This document shows positions 15,654 through 23,424 of a stretch of DNA of 33,516 nt, in pieces. The DNA lies in assembly GCA_022823085.1 (NCBI GenBank), contig JAJDXV010000116.1, positions 1 to 33,516 of the forward strand, in the 5' to 3' direction. How positions within the stretch are numbered: position 1 is the stretch's first letter; each line of letters opens with the position of its first letter. Origin of the DNA: Candidatus Poribacteria bacterium. GTDB taxonomy: Bacteria; Poribacteria; WGA-4E; WGA-3G. The notes under the pieces were generated by a model. The model was not told the DNA's origin, searched no databases, and saw only the letters and a program-made list of their open reading frames with translations. A program made the position numbers and the translations under genes.

Positions 15654-16402
15654 TATGGTAACTCCGTAGAGGATAAGAAGGTGTAAGGGTCAATGCCTTG
15701 CCCTTCAGGTGAGTTTATATCAATGAGATTGACATGTGAGGGTGGAAGCGCGTAAGGGTCATCCCGGGGGCGTTGCCATACCCCTGAAGCCCCAAAAGAA
15801 TGAGTAATCACATCCCTAAAGGTCCCATCGGGATGTTTCCACTTTTCCCATTCTACATATAGCGTATTCGTGTAGTGCGGGTGAACTCGACCGTTCTCCC
15901 CCACAGAGCCGCCATCAAAATTACGGTTACCTTCTCGCCAGAGTTTCACAAGGACGTGATCCATCAATTTATCGAGATACGTCCAGTCGGCTTGGCGATC
16001 GGGAGGAAGGTCCCAATACGGCTTTAAAGGAAACCCTTGCGGCGTTGTTTTGAAATCAACGACGCTGTTTGGCAACAGATCCAGTTGCGACGGAGTCTCA
16101 GGCGATACTGGCAAGGTGTCCCGATCCTCAAGCGATTCAGACGATTCCGGCGATTCCACATTCATGTGTCTCTGCGTATCTTCTGAGGGTGCCTCTGCGC
16201 GCTGCGCGCTGTTTTCCTGTGGCATATCGTCGATACGCGTCGGCGACGTTTTATCACGGAGCCCCGTCTGCTTCGGTAAAGGCGTTGTTGCCTTGTAAAT
16301 CTTGATGGGTTCGGTTGGCACATCCGAGCGTAGAGCGATATACCCAATCGCAAGTAAGACCAGCCCGAACACGATCGGAATATAAACCTTCTTGTTTCTC
16401 AT
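15653..16402 (-). CDS. Membrane-anchored GIDPYTFL-family protein, second copy
   Basis: The ATG at 16402 is chosen for the AAAGGAG before it and the membrane segment right after (V-Y-I-P-I-V-F-G-L-V-L-L-A-I-G-Y). The 249-residue protein has a long Ser/Pro/Asp/Glu-rich linker (about 30-130), then a conserved C-terminal domain with V-L-V-K-L-W-R-E-G, N-G-R-V-H-P, L-Y-V-E-W-E and G-I-D-P-Y-T-F-L. The order and spacing match the protein at 11942 (R-I-E-L-W-N-Q-G, Y-G-R-I-Y-P, V-Y-I-Q-W-N, G-I-D-P-Y-T-F-L). The domain faces outward if the anchor is a signal anchor. Function unknown. Confidence 0.75.
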   Translation of the reverse strand: MRNKKVYIPIVFGLVLLAIGYIALRSDVPTEPIKIYKATTPLPKQTGLRDKTSPTRIDDMPQENSAQRAEAPSEDTQRHMNVESPESSESLEDRDTLPVSPETPSQLDLLPNSVVDFKTTPQGFPLKPYWDLPPDRQADWTYLDKLMDHVLVKLWREGNRNFDGGSVGENGRVHPHYTNTLYVEWEKWKHPDGTFRDVITHSFGASGVWQRPRDDPYALPPSHVNLIDINSPEGQGIDPYTFLSSTELP

Positions 16403-16534
16403 GAGATATGCTCCTTTGTTGGTTTTGTTGAAGTTCACGTCGTTCCATCCAGCGTAGTTCCCGATGCGACGCGGTTGGGTAGAGACTGCGCCATGCGACG
16501 CGGATTGCATACTCTACCAACTACGTTTGAAAAG

Positions 16535-16565
16535 AGGATAGCAGATAAGCATTTTTTTTTGTCAA
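16535..16565 (-). promoter_or_regulatory. Possible promoter for the minus-strand GIDPYTFL operon
   Basis: On the minus strand TTGACA (16560-16565) is followed by TATCCT (16535-16540) with 19 bases between, a little longer than ideal. The gene start at 16402 is about 130 bases downstream. The sigma-28-like motif of the other GIDPYTFL locus was not found here. Confidence 0.4.
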
Positions 16566-16594
16566 ATTTCTAAAGCCAACCGATAGAGAAAGAA

Positions 16595-16642
16595 AAAAGT
16601 CCGGATGTTCTTGACCGCCAAGACAAGATGCCCCAGACTTTT
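16595..16642. other. Imperfect hairpin with A- and T-rich arms
   Basis: AAAAGTC (16595-16601) pairs with GACTTTT (16636-16642), and CTTG with CAAG nearer the loop; the middle pairs poorly. It could act as a two-way terminator between the minus-strand operon and its right neighbours. The stretch from 16643 to 16954 shows no convincing gene. Confidence 0.35.
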
Positions 16643-16954
16643 CTATTAAGGGAGGCTGTTTCTCCACCGTGTTGTCAACGAACATTTGCGAGTATGTATC
16701 CCCAGCGTATCTGGCGTGTCTGCAACAGTCAGAAAACGGGTCAGATTTAGGGGTAGGGCGTTTGTGGGTGCGTCTGTGAGGGTTCATAGCGTCGGTATCG
16801 GACGCGTGGCTTTCAGAGCCGTTCTCGGCGTTTTTTCGATGTTAATCGGTGTCCTGCGTCGCCTCTTGGCGCGGTTGCTGCTCCGGGTTGTACTTCTCCA
16901 CCTGTGTCAGCCTGTGTCCTGTCAGAAAGGCAATATCCAGACTGCTGTATGTAC

Positions 16955-17183
16955 TTTACTAAACTTTGGACAATTTTAAGGACGGTACACATATCGCCCC
17001 GCTGGGGCTTAGACCTTGGGGGCCTGATGTTTCTATAAACATACCGCCCCGCTGGGGCTGCCGTTTGATATATCTAAGTTTATTTTTGTCTGAGTTGCGT
17101 TTGTGTGAGGAACTTAAAGAAAAATCAAAGACGTTTGAAAACCGGATATGAACCTGAACGAAATTGTCCAAACTATAGTAAAA
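16955..17183 (+). mobile_element. MITE-like element, family 1, copy 2
   Basis: TTTACTAAACTTTGGACAAT (16955-16974) and AAATTGTCCAAACTATAGTA (17161-17180) are inverted repeats matching the ends of the element at 6103. The interior holds two copies of a small palindrome (CGCCCCGCTGGGGCT, at about 16996 and 17045) and no good coding region. No target duplication is clear. Confidence 0.65.
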
Positions 17184-17229
17184 ATTACTGATTTATGAAA
17201 CACCCTCAATTAAGTTAAGCTCTTCAATT

Positions 17230-17475
17230 CTATTGTATCAATTCCTGAACTTTCTTTTCTATATCCTCTTGCGTTGTTGGCGGAACGCCAGGGTGTTCGT
17301 TGTTAGTCAACTCGTATATCCGACGAATACAAGCTAAAGACTTTGCTATCGACTCTAAAGCCTCTACTTCACGAACACGAAGACGGAGTAAACCATTTTC
17401 ATTTACCTTCTCGACTTCTTGCTCGACTTCTTCTTGCTTTGCTTGTTTACCGGCTCTACCTGTTTTCTTACGCAT
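17230..17475 (-). CDS. Small charged coiled-coil-like protein, 81 residues
   Basis: The ATG follows AGAGGTGCAAA. The N-terminus is lysine/arginine-rich, then a glutamate-rich helix (K-Q-E-E-V-E-Q-E-V-E-K-V) and a second helix (E-V-E-A-L-E-S-I-A-K-S-L-A). The basic-then-acidic helical build and short length give no family. It stands alone between MITE copies, as orphan accessory genes often do. Confidence 0.55.
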   Translation of the reverse strand: MRKKTGRAGKQAKQEEVEQEVEKVNENGLLRLRVREVEALESIAKSLACIRRIYELTNNEHPGVPPTTQEDIEKKVQELIQ

Positions 17476-17592
17476 TTTGCACCTCTATGTGTTGTTCGCT
17501 TTGAATACTCTGTTCAAAGAATTCTTGGTCTATAAACTTGTTGACACCTTGTGAAAATATAGTGATTTAGGTACTGAATAGCGGACTTGAGA

Positions 17593-17789
17593 TCATTGAA
17601 TTTGTTTTTCATGTCCATCAGCAATTACCTCTTTCGTCATACGATCGATTTCAGCACGTGTCGCTTTCCCAGTGAAATGCCAGTTCACCGCAGCGACTCT
17701 CAGTCGTCCATCCTTGATGAATGTTCTCGTCTTTCCAAAGCCCTTTCATCTTCAGACATTTCTGGTTCATTCCACCATTCTGTGTGCAT
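17593..17789 (-). pseudogene. Small gene with a frameshift
   Basis: A strong AAAGGAG sits 8 bases before the ATG at 17789, which opens M-H-T-E-W-W-N-E-P-E-M-S-E-D-E but stops after 29 codons. In another frame, from about 17730 down, a coding-like stretch (T-F-I-K-D-G-R-L-R-V-A-A-V-N-W-H-F, then A-E-I-D-R-M-T-K-E-V-I) runs to TGA at 17593. The two read well as one protein of about 65 residues with a one-base frameshift near 17735. No family was recognised; an antitoxin-like or regulatory protein is one guess. Confidence 0.45.
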
Positions 17790-17954
17790 TCATGAATCTC
17801 CTTTCTGGTTAGACAGTTATCAATCTAACAAAGTACAATAGGGTTCTCGGACGTGCTGATAAGGAAACTGACCGAGCAGACGACGGCACCGAGTACGAAA
17901 AACGCCTGTGGAGTTCATGTAAACCATAATGATGCCTCACAGGATTGCACACGT

Positions 17955-18095
17955 CAGGGACATTCAATTCTCGATTTGGATATTAGTTTGCTTTACAGAG
18001 GTGAACATTCTTACGGAAAATCGCGAGCACAGCTCGCTCCTACAAAAGAAAATATCTACATACATAAAGTGAATAGGTACAATTGAATAGCCCTG
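17955..18095 (-). mobile_element. MITE-like element, family 2, copy 2
   Basis: CAGGGACATTCAATT (17955-17969) and AATTGAATAGCCCTG (18081-18095) are the inverted ends. The flanks TTGCACACGT (17945-17954) and TTGCAAACGT (18096-18105) agree at 9 of 10 bases, an aged 10-bp target duplication like that of copy 1. The inner hairpin is at 18019-18043 in the opposite orientation to copy 1. Confidence 0.75.
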
Positions 18096-18154
18096 TTGCA
18101 AACGTTGGCGCAGGTGTGATTTGTTTTTCAGTTTTGATATAATGGACTGGAGTC

Positions 18155-18412
18155 TTATTTTATCAATGCCCTGCGCCTCTGTCTGCTTTCAAATCTATCT
18201 CTGGCTTTTGTTCTTCTAATAGACTGCACTCTTTTGTTGTGGCTCATATTACAGAGTTTGTGTTCTGTGATGACCCACTTGGGCGGAGGCTTCTGTATAG
18301 GTTTGTCTTTGCTGAAACAAAATATCCAGAGAGCTGATATTACAACAAACACTGGTATACCTATCCAGATGATTAATGCTAGTAAAATTACCAACATTGT
18401 AGATAATTCCAT
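18155..18412 (-). CDS. Small single-span membrane protein
   Basis: The ATG at 18412 follows AAAGGAGAAAATTG at good spacing. The 85 residues begin with one long hydrophobic helix (M-L-V-I-L-L-A-L-I-I-W-I-G-I-P-V) and end in a strongly basic tail (R-R-T-K-A-R-D-R-F, R-Q-R-R-R-A). It is a hypothetical protein in a repeat-rich patch; real expression is likely from the ribosome site only. Confidence 0.5.
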   Translation of the reverse strand: MELSTMLVILLALIIWIGIPVFVVISALWIFCFSKDKPIQKPPPKWVITEHKLCNMSHNKRVQSIRRTKARDRFESRQRRRALIK

Positions 18413-18478
18413 CAATTTTCTCCTTTCGTAAAACCTTGCTATGAGTCGGTGGCATGCCCCTTTTGGAAACCTGTGAGG

Positions 18479-18760
18479 TTATCCAATCTTCATGATTTCC
18501 GCAGTTGTTTCATTCTCACGTAGGTTGGAGAGGTCGTACCCGCGGCGTGCGAGTTCGCGAAAGAGTGTTTCGTCTGCAAGGGTTTTTAGGGAGTTTCCCA
18601 AAATGACGCTTCTGTGAATGTCAACCGAAAAAGCCATCTCCTCAACCGCCTGCCTCGCGGACGCGTAATTCACACCCAAATACTTCTGCGTCGTCGCGAC
18701 ATTCGCATGCCCTAACAATTCCTGCACCATGAAAATATGAGGGTTTTTCCTAAAATGATG
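18479..18760 (-). pseudogene. Truncated tyrosine recombinase (integrase), C-terminal part
   Basis: The frame reads H-H-F-R-K-N-P-H-I-F-M-V-Q-E-L-L-G-H-A-N and then T-T-Q-K-Y-L, which fits the H-x-x-R, L-G-H and T-x-x-Y motifs of the tyrosine recombinase catalytic domain. Everything before the H-x-x-R box is missing: the frame closes upstream near 18785. An ATG at 18730 could start an 83-residue remnant, but it would lack the catalytic arginines. A C-terminal tail of about 50 residues follows the Y motif. This is a relic of a past integration event. Confidence 0.7.
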
Positions 18761-18862
18761 ATACGACCATGGTCCCTCTAACCGTTAGTGTATCATACGC
18801 AATTATTTAACAAAAAGTCTAACATATATTAGAAAACCTGTCAAGAAAAATCAACCTAATTT

Positions 18863-19006
18863 CAGGGGTATTCAATTGTACGATTTGGATCATGGTTTTG
18901 CTTTACATATGTGCCCGTTCTTAGGAAAGATCGCGAGCACAGCTCGCTCCTACCGGGGAATCATATTCACATAAATAAAGCGAATATGTAAAATTGAATG
19001 GCCCTG
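18863..19006 (-). mobile_element. MITE-like element, family 2, copy 3
   Basis: CAGGGGTATTCAATT (18863-18877) and AATTGAATGGCCCTG (18992-19006) form the inverted ends. The inner hairpin is at 18929-18953, same orientation as copy 2. The interior closely follows copy 2 (CGATTTGGAT, TTTGCTTTACA). No target duplication is visible, so this copy is older or rearranged. Confidence 0.7.
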
Positions 19007-19186
19007 ATTAAGTGGGAGTCCTAAGAGAAAGCAAATAGCGTCACGTCAATAGTGTTGCCATACTGCTGATTGTTTGTTTATATCGGGAGTGTTTCAGCGG
19101 GGCATCAAATCAAAGTGCCTTGTAGGGCATTCTCGAAAGGATTTTGTTTTTCAAATTAAGCAGAATTTTAGGGGGGTTAAGCAGCA

Positions 19187-19297
19187 ATGCAAATAAACCG
19201 AAAAGACTTTAAAAATCCTATCAACTATTATTTGCTATGCGGAGCTTTGTTACTCCTTAAATGGCTGTTTTTTCGTGGAGGTTGCAATGGCTTATAA
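19187..19297 (+). CDS. Possible 36-residue membrane peptide
   Basis: The ORF opens M-Q-I-N-R-K-D-F-K-N-P and then a hydrophobic helix (Y-Y-L-L-C-G-A-L-L-L-L-K-W-L-F-F) and ends R-G-G-C-N-G-L. A GGGGGG run lies 9-10 bases upstream, a weak ribosome site. It overlaps the next small ORF. Its amino-acid pattern is convincing for a membrane peptide but the length makes chance likely. Confidence 0.3.
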   Translation: MQINRKDFKNPINYYLLCGALLLLKWLFFRGGCNGL

Positions 19298-19409
19298 AGG
19301 TGCAACTTTTGTTAAAAATCCTTTATTCACCGCAAGCACATATCTTCACGGATACGAGATGCCACTAAACAAAAGCGGACTCGACGGCTTCATGCACAAT
19401 CTGATGTAG
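19287..19409 (+). CDS. Possible 40-residue peptide behind a strong ribosome site
   Basis: GTGGAGG lies five bases before the ATG at 19287, which overlaps the end of the preceding 36-residue ORF. It encodes M-A-Y-K-G-A-T-F-V-K-N-P-L-F-T and so on to TAG at 19407. The 3' part overlaps a coding-like minus-strand frame, so at most one of the two is real in that overlap. Confidence 0.3.
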   Translation: MAYKGATFVKNPLFTASTYLHGYEMPLNKSGLDGFMHNLM

Positions 19410-19625
19410 CTGTGTTTGCATCGTTACGGGTGGCTCGGTCAGTTGTGTCAACACGAAAAAATCAACACCTGCCTTCTCCAGTCCTTCTTTGATCTGCGCG
19501 TTTGCAACCTTCGCCTTCCGCAGTGCAATGACGCTCTCAGCTGACTGAAAAACCTTTGTGTGTGCCGTAAGCCTGCCAATCCGGTTGAAACGTCCCGAAA
19601 AACGTTCATCAGGCTGGAGGCACAC
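19365..19625 (-). CDS. Uncertain minus-strand ORF, possibly a gene remnant
   Basis: From a GTG at 19625 the frame gives an 86-residue soluble, helical-looking protein (A-E-S-V-I-A-L-R-K-A-K-V-A-N, then V-H-E-A-V-E-S-A-F-V). The frame stays open further upstream through the coaE promoter, so the real 5' end is unclear. No family is recognised and no good ribosome site is seen. It may be the tail of a decayed gene. Confidence 0.35.
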   Translation of the reverse strand: MCLQPDERFSGRFNRIGRLTAHTKVFQSAESVIALRKAKVANAQIKEGLEKAGVDFFVLTQLTEPPVTMQTQLHQIVHEAVESAFV

Positions 19626-19668
19626 CTCATGACCCTGAAAAATACGGATGAGTGAACGAAAAGAAAAC

Positions 19669-19698
19669 TTGACAATATGTCGGATTCGCGCGTATACT
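19669..19698 (+). promoter_or_regulatory. Sigma70 promoter for coaE
   Basis: TTGACA (19669-19674) and TATACT (19693-19698) are 18 bases apart. Transcription would give a leader of about 85 bases before the ATG at 19790, including the hairpin at 19766-19784. Confidence 0.7.
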
Positions 19699-19765
19699 TA
19701 AAAAAAGTACCTTACAGACCGGGAATAAGAAACCTGGCACCCGTTTCCAGGCATCTCGTGGAATC

Positions 19766-19784
19766 GGCGTGTCGTATACACGCC
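19766..19784 (+). other. Hairpin just before the coaE start
   Basis: GGCGTGT (19766-19772) pairs with ACACGCC (19778-19784) around a CGTAT loop, ending five bases before the ATG at 19790. There is no clear Shine-Dalgarno, so the hairpin occupies the usual ribosome landing zone and may modulate initiation. An alternative GTG start (19769) lies inside it. Confidence 0.45.
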
Positions 19785-19789
19785 ATAAT

Positions 19790-20440
19790 ATGGAAACAGC
19801 AACCAAACACCGCACACGCGGCACCATCGTCGGGATTACAGGCGGCATCGCTTGTGGAAAGACTACCGTCTCAGACCTGCTCACCGAAAAAGGTGCGATT
19901 CCGATCAATGCTGATGAGATCGGGCACCAACTCCTCAAAGCGGACAGTCCCGTTATTGACGAACTGACGGGCGCATTCGGAGACGACATCCTTGAGGCAT
20001 CAGGAGATGTGAGTCGAAAAAAACTCGGTGCAATCGTCTTTCAGGATAGAACCGCACGAGAACGCCTGAATAGCATCTTACATCCGCTAATTATCCAACG
20101 TTCGCGCGCACGCGCTCGCCAACTCGTTACCGAAGACCCGACGTGTGTTGTGCTACTCGATGCACCGCTCCTCATCGAAGCAGGGGCTTACGATACGGTC
20201 GATCTGATTGTCGTCGTGACGGCATCACCTGAGACGCAGCTGCGCCGTACATTGGAACGCAGCATCGCCCAAGAGAGACCGCTCACCGAAACCGAGGTTC
20301 AAGCGCGGATTGACGCACAGATGCCGGTCACAGAGAAAATCAAGTATGCGGATATCGTTATAGAGAACGAGGGGACGCTTGAAGATCTCTATAGACAGGT
20401 TGATGAACTTTGGGAGAGAATTCAGGAACAGAATAAATAG
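19790..20440 (+). CDS. coaE: Dephospho-CoA kinase
   Basis: CoaE phosphorylates dephospho-CoA with ATP, the last step of coenzyme A synthesis, in the cytoplasm. The 216-residue protein has the P-loop G-I-T-G-G-I-A-C-G-K-T (15-25), an I-N-A-D-E-I-G-H segment at the usual D-A-D position, a L-H-P-L-I motif and a V-V-L-L-D-A-P-L-L-I-E segment, all typical of CoaE. Length fits the family (about 200). The ATG at 19790 is preferred to a GTG at 19769, but neither has a good ribosome site. It is a single gene with its own promoter, convergent with modC. Confidence 0.92.
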   Translation: METATKHRTRGTIVGITGGIACGKTTVSDLLTEKGAIPINADEIGHQLLKADSPVIDELTGAFGDDILEASGDVSRKKLGAIVFQDRTARERLNSILHPLIIQRSRARARQLVTEDPTCVVLLDAPLLIEAGAYDTVDLIVVVTASPETQLRRTLERSIAQERPLTETEVQARIDAQMPVTEKIKYADIVIENEGTLEDLYRQVDELWERIQEQNK

Positions 20441-20518
20441 GGTATCGCGCGTACATAGAATAGAAGATCGCGAGCGTGAAGAAACATCCCAGCAAAAACA
20501 CCCGATTCTGCAGAAGAA

Positions 20519-21592
20519 CTATTCCCAGAGACGATTGATGGCACTCGCTTTGATGACGCAGTAGACCTCTAAACCTTCTTTCAACTGCAGCTGCTCACGG
20601 GCTTGGTGTGTAATCTTCACAGCAAGGTGATGCCATTCAACAAGGATAGATATCCATGTGGCTTCACTCTTGACATCAAGGTGCTGAATTGTTCCTCGTA
20701 ATGTGTTGCGTGCACTAATTGAAAGATCGGGTTCAAGGGAGATAATAATATCCTCTGCCCGGATAGCGATCGGCACGGTCTCACCGATTTCTGCCTCAGT
20801 ATAAGGAATAACAAGAGATTGACCCTCGATTTCCAATGAAGTCACACCTTTTGCCTTGTCTGAAAGCGTTACAGGTAGGAATAGAATATTTTCGATGCCG
20901 GTCAATTGTGCGATCGGCATCGCGGAAGGTGCTGCTAACAAGCCGTGTGGTTCACCGCTTGCTATAATTTCGCCATTCGCGATGAGGAAGGCTTCATCGG
21001 CAAGTGCCATCGCCTCCGAAAAGGCGTGGGTGATATAAAGGATCGGTATGTCAAACGCGTCTTTGACGTGGTGCAGATACGGTATAATCCGCTCTTTCAA
21101 CGCGGTGTCAAGAGAAGCAAGCGGTTCATCCATCAGCAGCATCCGCGGTTCCATAGCGAGTGCCCGCGCAATCGCAACCCGTTGACGCTGACCGCCCGAG
21201 AGCTCGCTCGGATACCGCTGAAGGAACTCACCAAGTTCAAGGACATCTATCGCAGCTGAAGGTTTCCGACGTTTAGGTTGCCCATATCGGATATTCTGTG
21301 CAACAGTGAGGTGTGGAAATAGGAAACCCTCTTGAAAAACGTATCCAAAGCGTCGTTTTTCAGGTGGTAGATTAATTTTTGAGGCGGATGCGTAAAGCAC
21401 CTCGCCACCAAAAATGATCTCACCTTCATCAGGCGTTAGTATGCCACTGACGCAATTGAGAAGTGTGCTTTTCCCGCTTCCAGATACACCTAAAAACGCC
21501 GAGACTTTCGTTTCCAGTGTGCAATTGATGTCTAATATGAAACTCCCGAGACTTTTCCGAAAGTCGAGTTTAATTTGCGGACTATCTGCCAT
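20519..21592 (-). CDS. modC: Molybdate ABC transporter ATP-binding protein
   Basis: ModC powers molybdate import through ModB. The 357-residue protein has a Walker A G-V-S-G-S-G-K-S-T (35-43), Q-loop (Y-V-F-Q-E), signature L-S-G-G-Q-R-Q-R, Walker B M-L-L-M-D-E-P and a switch histidine (I-T-H). The C-terminal about 120 residues (from T-G-I-E-N-I) form a TOBE/Mop-like domain (A-R-N-T-L-R-G-T-I, V-K-I-T-H-Q-A-R) known to bind molybdate in ModC. It is last in the operon, 11 bases after the small acidic membrane protein gene. Confidence 0.9.
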   Translation of the reverse strand: MADSPQIKLDFRKSLGSFILDINCTLETKVSAFLGVSGSGKSTLLNCVSGILTPDEGEIIFGGEVLYASASKINLPPEKRRFGYVFQEGFLFPHLTVAQNIRYGQPKRRKPSAAIDVLELGEFLQRYPSELSGGQRQRVAIARALAMEPRMLLMDEPLASLDTALKERIIPYLHHVKDAFDIPILYITHAFSEAMALADEAFLIANGEIIASGEPHGLLAAPSAMPIAQLTGIENILFLPVTLSDKAKGVTSLEIEGQSLVIPYTEAEIGETVPIAIRAEDIIISLEPDLSISARNTLRGTIQHLDVKSEATWISILVEWHHLAVKITHQAREQLQLKEGLEVYCVIKASAINRLWE

Positions 21593-21603
21593 AACGAGCC
21601 CTA

Positions 21604-21915
21604 TTACTCAAATCCGCCGCCATCGAATCCACCACCATCGAATCCACCACCATCAAATCCGCCACCATCATCCACGCTATCAAGTCCGTCAGAACCTGTA
21701 TCGTCGGACGGATTATCATCATTGTATATCTCGTTGAGCATTAAGCCTGTCAGAAGCAGATCCTCAAAGCCATCATCGGCATGATCAACAGTATCTGTGT
21801 TGTCAGTTTGATCTTTTCTCTTTTTATCTTCATCCTTTTGGGAACGTCGGTATAGGTACCAGACGAGTGCCCCGCACGCGATTAATCCTAAAAATATCCA
21901 CATCTCCAAACCCAT
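21604..21915 (-). CDS. Small acidic membrane protein with GGGFD repeats, inside the mod operon
   Basis: The ATG at 21915 is chosen because AAGGAGAAAAATT precedes it. The 103-residue protein has one N-terminal membrane helix (W-I-F-L-G-L-I-A-C-G-A-L-V-W-Y-L), a basic stretch, then a strongly acidic tail ending in four tandem D-G-G-G-F units, made by 15-bp DNA repeats at 21610-21669. It sits between modB and modC, so it is probably co-transcribed with the transporter. It is not a standard mod component and I recognise no family. The tail might bind a partner or metal, which is a guess. Confidence 0.75.
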   Translation of the reverse strand: MGLEMWIFLGLIACGALVWYLYRRSQKDEDKKRKDQTDNTDTVDHADDGFEDLLLTGLMLNEIYNDDNPSDDTGSDGLDSVDDGGGFDGGGFDGGGFDGGGFE

Positions 21916-21938
21916 AATTTTTCTCCTTATCTGTTTTT

Positions 21939-22604
21939 TTAACGGAGGGTGAACCGTTCCGTTAACCAGAGCGCGACAAACGCCACGATCGTTGAAATGA
22001 AGACGAGCCGATAAACAGAGACATCTTCTCCGAGATGAACGGCACTGAAAATGGCTAACGCCATCGTTTGTGTTTTGCCCGGGATGTTTCCTGCGACCAT
22101 AATTGTAGCACCAAACTCGCCGAGGCTTTTGGAAAAACCGAGGATCGTCCCGCCAATCACACCGCGATACGCCATCGGGAGGGTTATCGTCCAAAACACC
22201 TTGATTGGCGATGCGCCGAGTGTCCGCGCCGCATTTTCAAGCTCCAGTGGGACAGATTCCATCCCTGTCACGATACCACGTACCAACAGTGGAAATGAGA
22301 TAATAGAGACTGCGATAACAACAGCCAACTCCGAAAAAACGATCTCTATACCGAAAACTTGATAGATAAATCCACCGATGAGTCCGTTCCTACCCAATAG
22401 AATCAGAAGTAAATAGCCGCTCACGATAGGCGGCAACACCAACGGACAGAGGACGAGTGTGTTCAGAAAAGATTTTCCCGGAAATGTCCGTTTCGCAAGG
22501 AGCCAACCCACGAATAATCCGATCGGAAACGTAAAGACAAGACTCAACAACGCAACTTTGATAGATAAAGCGAGCGCAGCGACTTCGGCGGGAGTTATCC
22601 TCAT
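21939..22604 (-). CDS. modB: Molybdate ABC transporter permease
   Basis: ModB forms the membrane channel for molybdate. The 221-residue protein has about five to six membrane helices and the ABC permease EAA-type loop E-N-A-A-R-T-L-G-A-S-P-I-K-V-F-W, followed by G-F-S-K-S-L-G-E-F-G-A-T, a segment characteristic of ModB/CysT-type permeases. Its ATG overlaps the modA stop in a TAATG junction. Confidence 0.92.
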   Translation of the reverse strand: MRITPAEVAALALSIKVALLSLVFTFPIGLFVGWLLAKRTFPGKSFLNTLVLCPLVLPPIVSGYLLLILLGRNGLIGGFIYQVFGIEIVFSELAVVIAVSIISFPLLVRGIVTGMESVPLELENAARTLGASPIKVFWTITLPMAYRGVIGGTILGFSKSLGEFGATIMVAGNIPGKTQTMALAIFSAVHLGEDVSVYRLVFISTIVAFVALWLTERFTLR

Positions 22605-23380
22605 TATAGTTCCAAAACGGTGAATCCGTGCTTCTCAAAAATTTTACCGTTCCCCGTAGATTGTAGATAGGTAATAAATCTACGCGCCAATTGCTTTCGT
22701 GAACTATCCTTCATAATGACAGCCGGGTAGATAATCGGTGTATAGGCTTCAGGTGGTAACTGATAAAGCACGTTTAGAGTATTCGTTAGTGTTGTATCTG
22801 TTTTATAGACAATAGCCATATCCACATTTCCAGCAGTGACATAGGCGAGTGTCGCACGCACATCTGTGCCGAAAATCAACTTTGGGTGTAAGGTCTCCCA
22901 TAATCCAAAGTGAACCAAAGCTTCTTTGGCGTAAGTGCCAGCAGGCACGATAGCTGGATGCCCGATAGCGATTCTCGAAATTTCGGGCACGGTGAGGTTC
23001 GTAAGCGTTTCCACAGCGATTTCCGCTCTGTTATCAGAGACAAGCACTAAGTGATTTGTTAACAAATCTTGGCGACTTTCGGCTTCAAGCAGCCCCTGCG
23101 TTTCCAAGGCAACGACTTGGCGCGGACTTGCCGAAATGAAGACATCCCCCGATGCACCCTTTTCGAGTTGGCGTTGTAACGTCGTAGATGCAGCGAAATT
23201 ATAATAAACCTTAACCTGATTTTCGGCTGCAAACGCTTCCCCGATTTCAGTGAGCGCATCCGTCAAACTGATCGCAGCGAAGACGCTTAATTCGTTCTGC
23301 TGGCTCTCCGGACATCCCGATACCAGTATGAACGAAAATAACAGACAGAAGACAGTAAGAGATTTGAAAGTCCGGTGCAT
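22604..23380 (-). CDS. modA: Molybdate-binding lipoprotein
   Basis: ModA captures molybdate (or tungstate) outside the inner membrane and delivers it to ModBC. The signal peptide ends in L-V-S-G-C (lipobox, Cys23), so the protein is lipid-anchored. The mature protein begins L-S-V-F-A-A-I-S-L-T-D-A-L, the ModA signature, with G-A-S-G-D-V-F-I-S-A-S and N-V-D-M-A-I-V-Y-K-T-D in their usual places. The length of 258 residues fits. It is first in the operon, 45 bases downstream of a good promoter. Confidence 0.93.
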   Translation of the reverse strand: MHRTFKSLTVFCLLFSFILVSGCPESQQNELSVFAAISLTDALTEIGEAFAAENQVKVYYNFAASTTLQRQLEKGASGDVFISASPRQVVALETQGLLEAESRQDLLTNHLVLVSDNRAEIAVETLTNLTVPEISRIAIGHPAIVPAGTYAKEALVHFGLWETLHPKLIFGTDVRATLAYVTAGNVDMAIVYKTDTTLTNTLNVLYQLPPEAYTPIIYPAVIMKDSSRKQLARRFITYLQSTGNGKIFEKHGFTVLEL

Positions 23381-23424
23381 TATTTCACTCTCGACACCTT
23401 ATCCGAATATAAAAATACTTGACA

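Noticed and set aside
16686..16979. Plus-strand ORF rich in arginine and leucine
   Set aside because: No ribosome site, composition looks like noncoding sequence, and its end runs into the MITE-like element.
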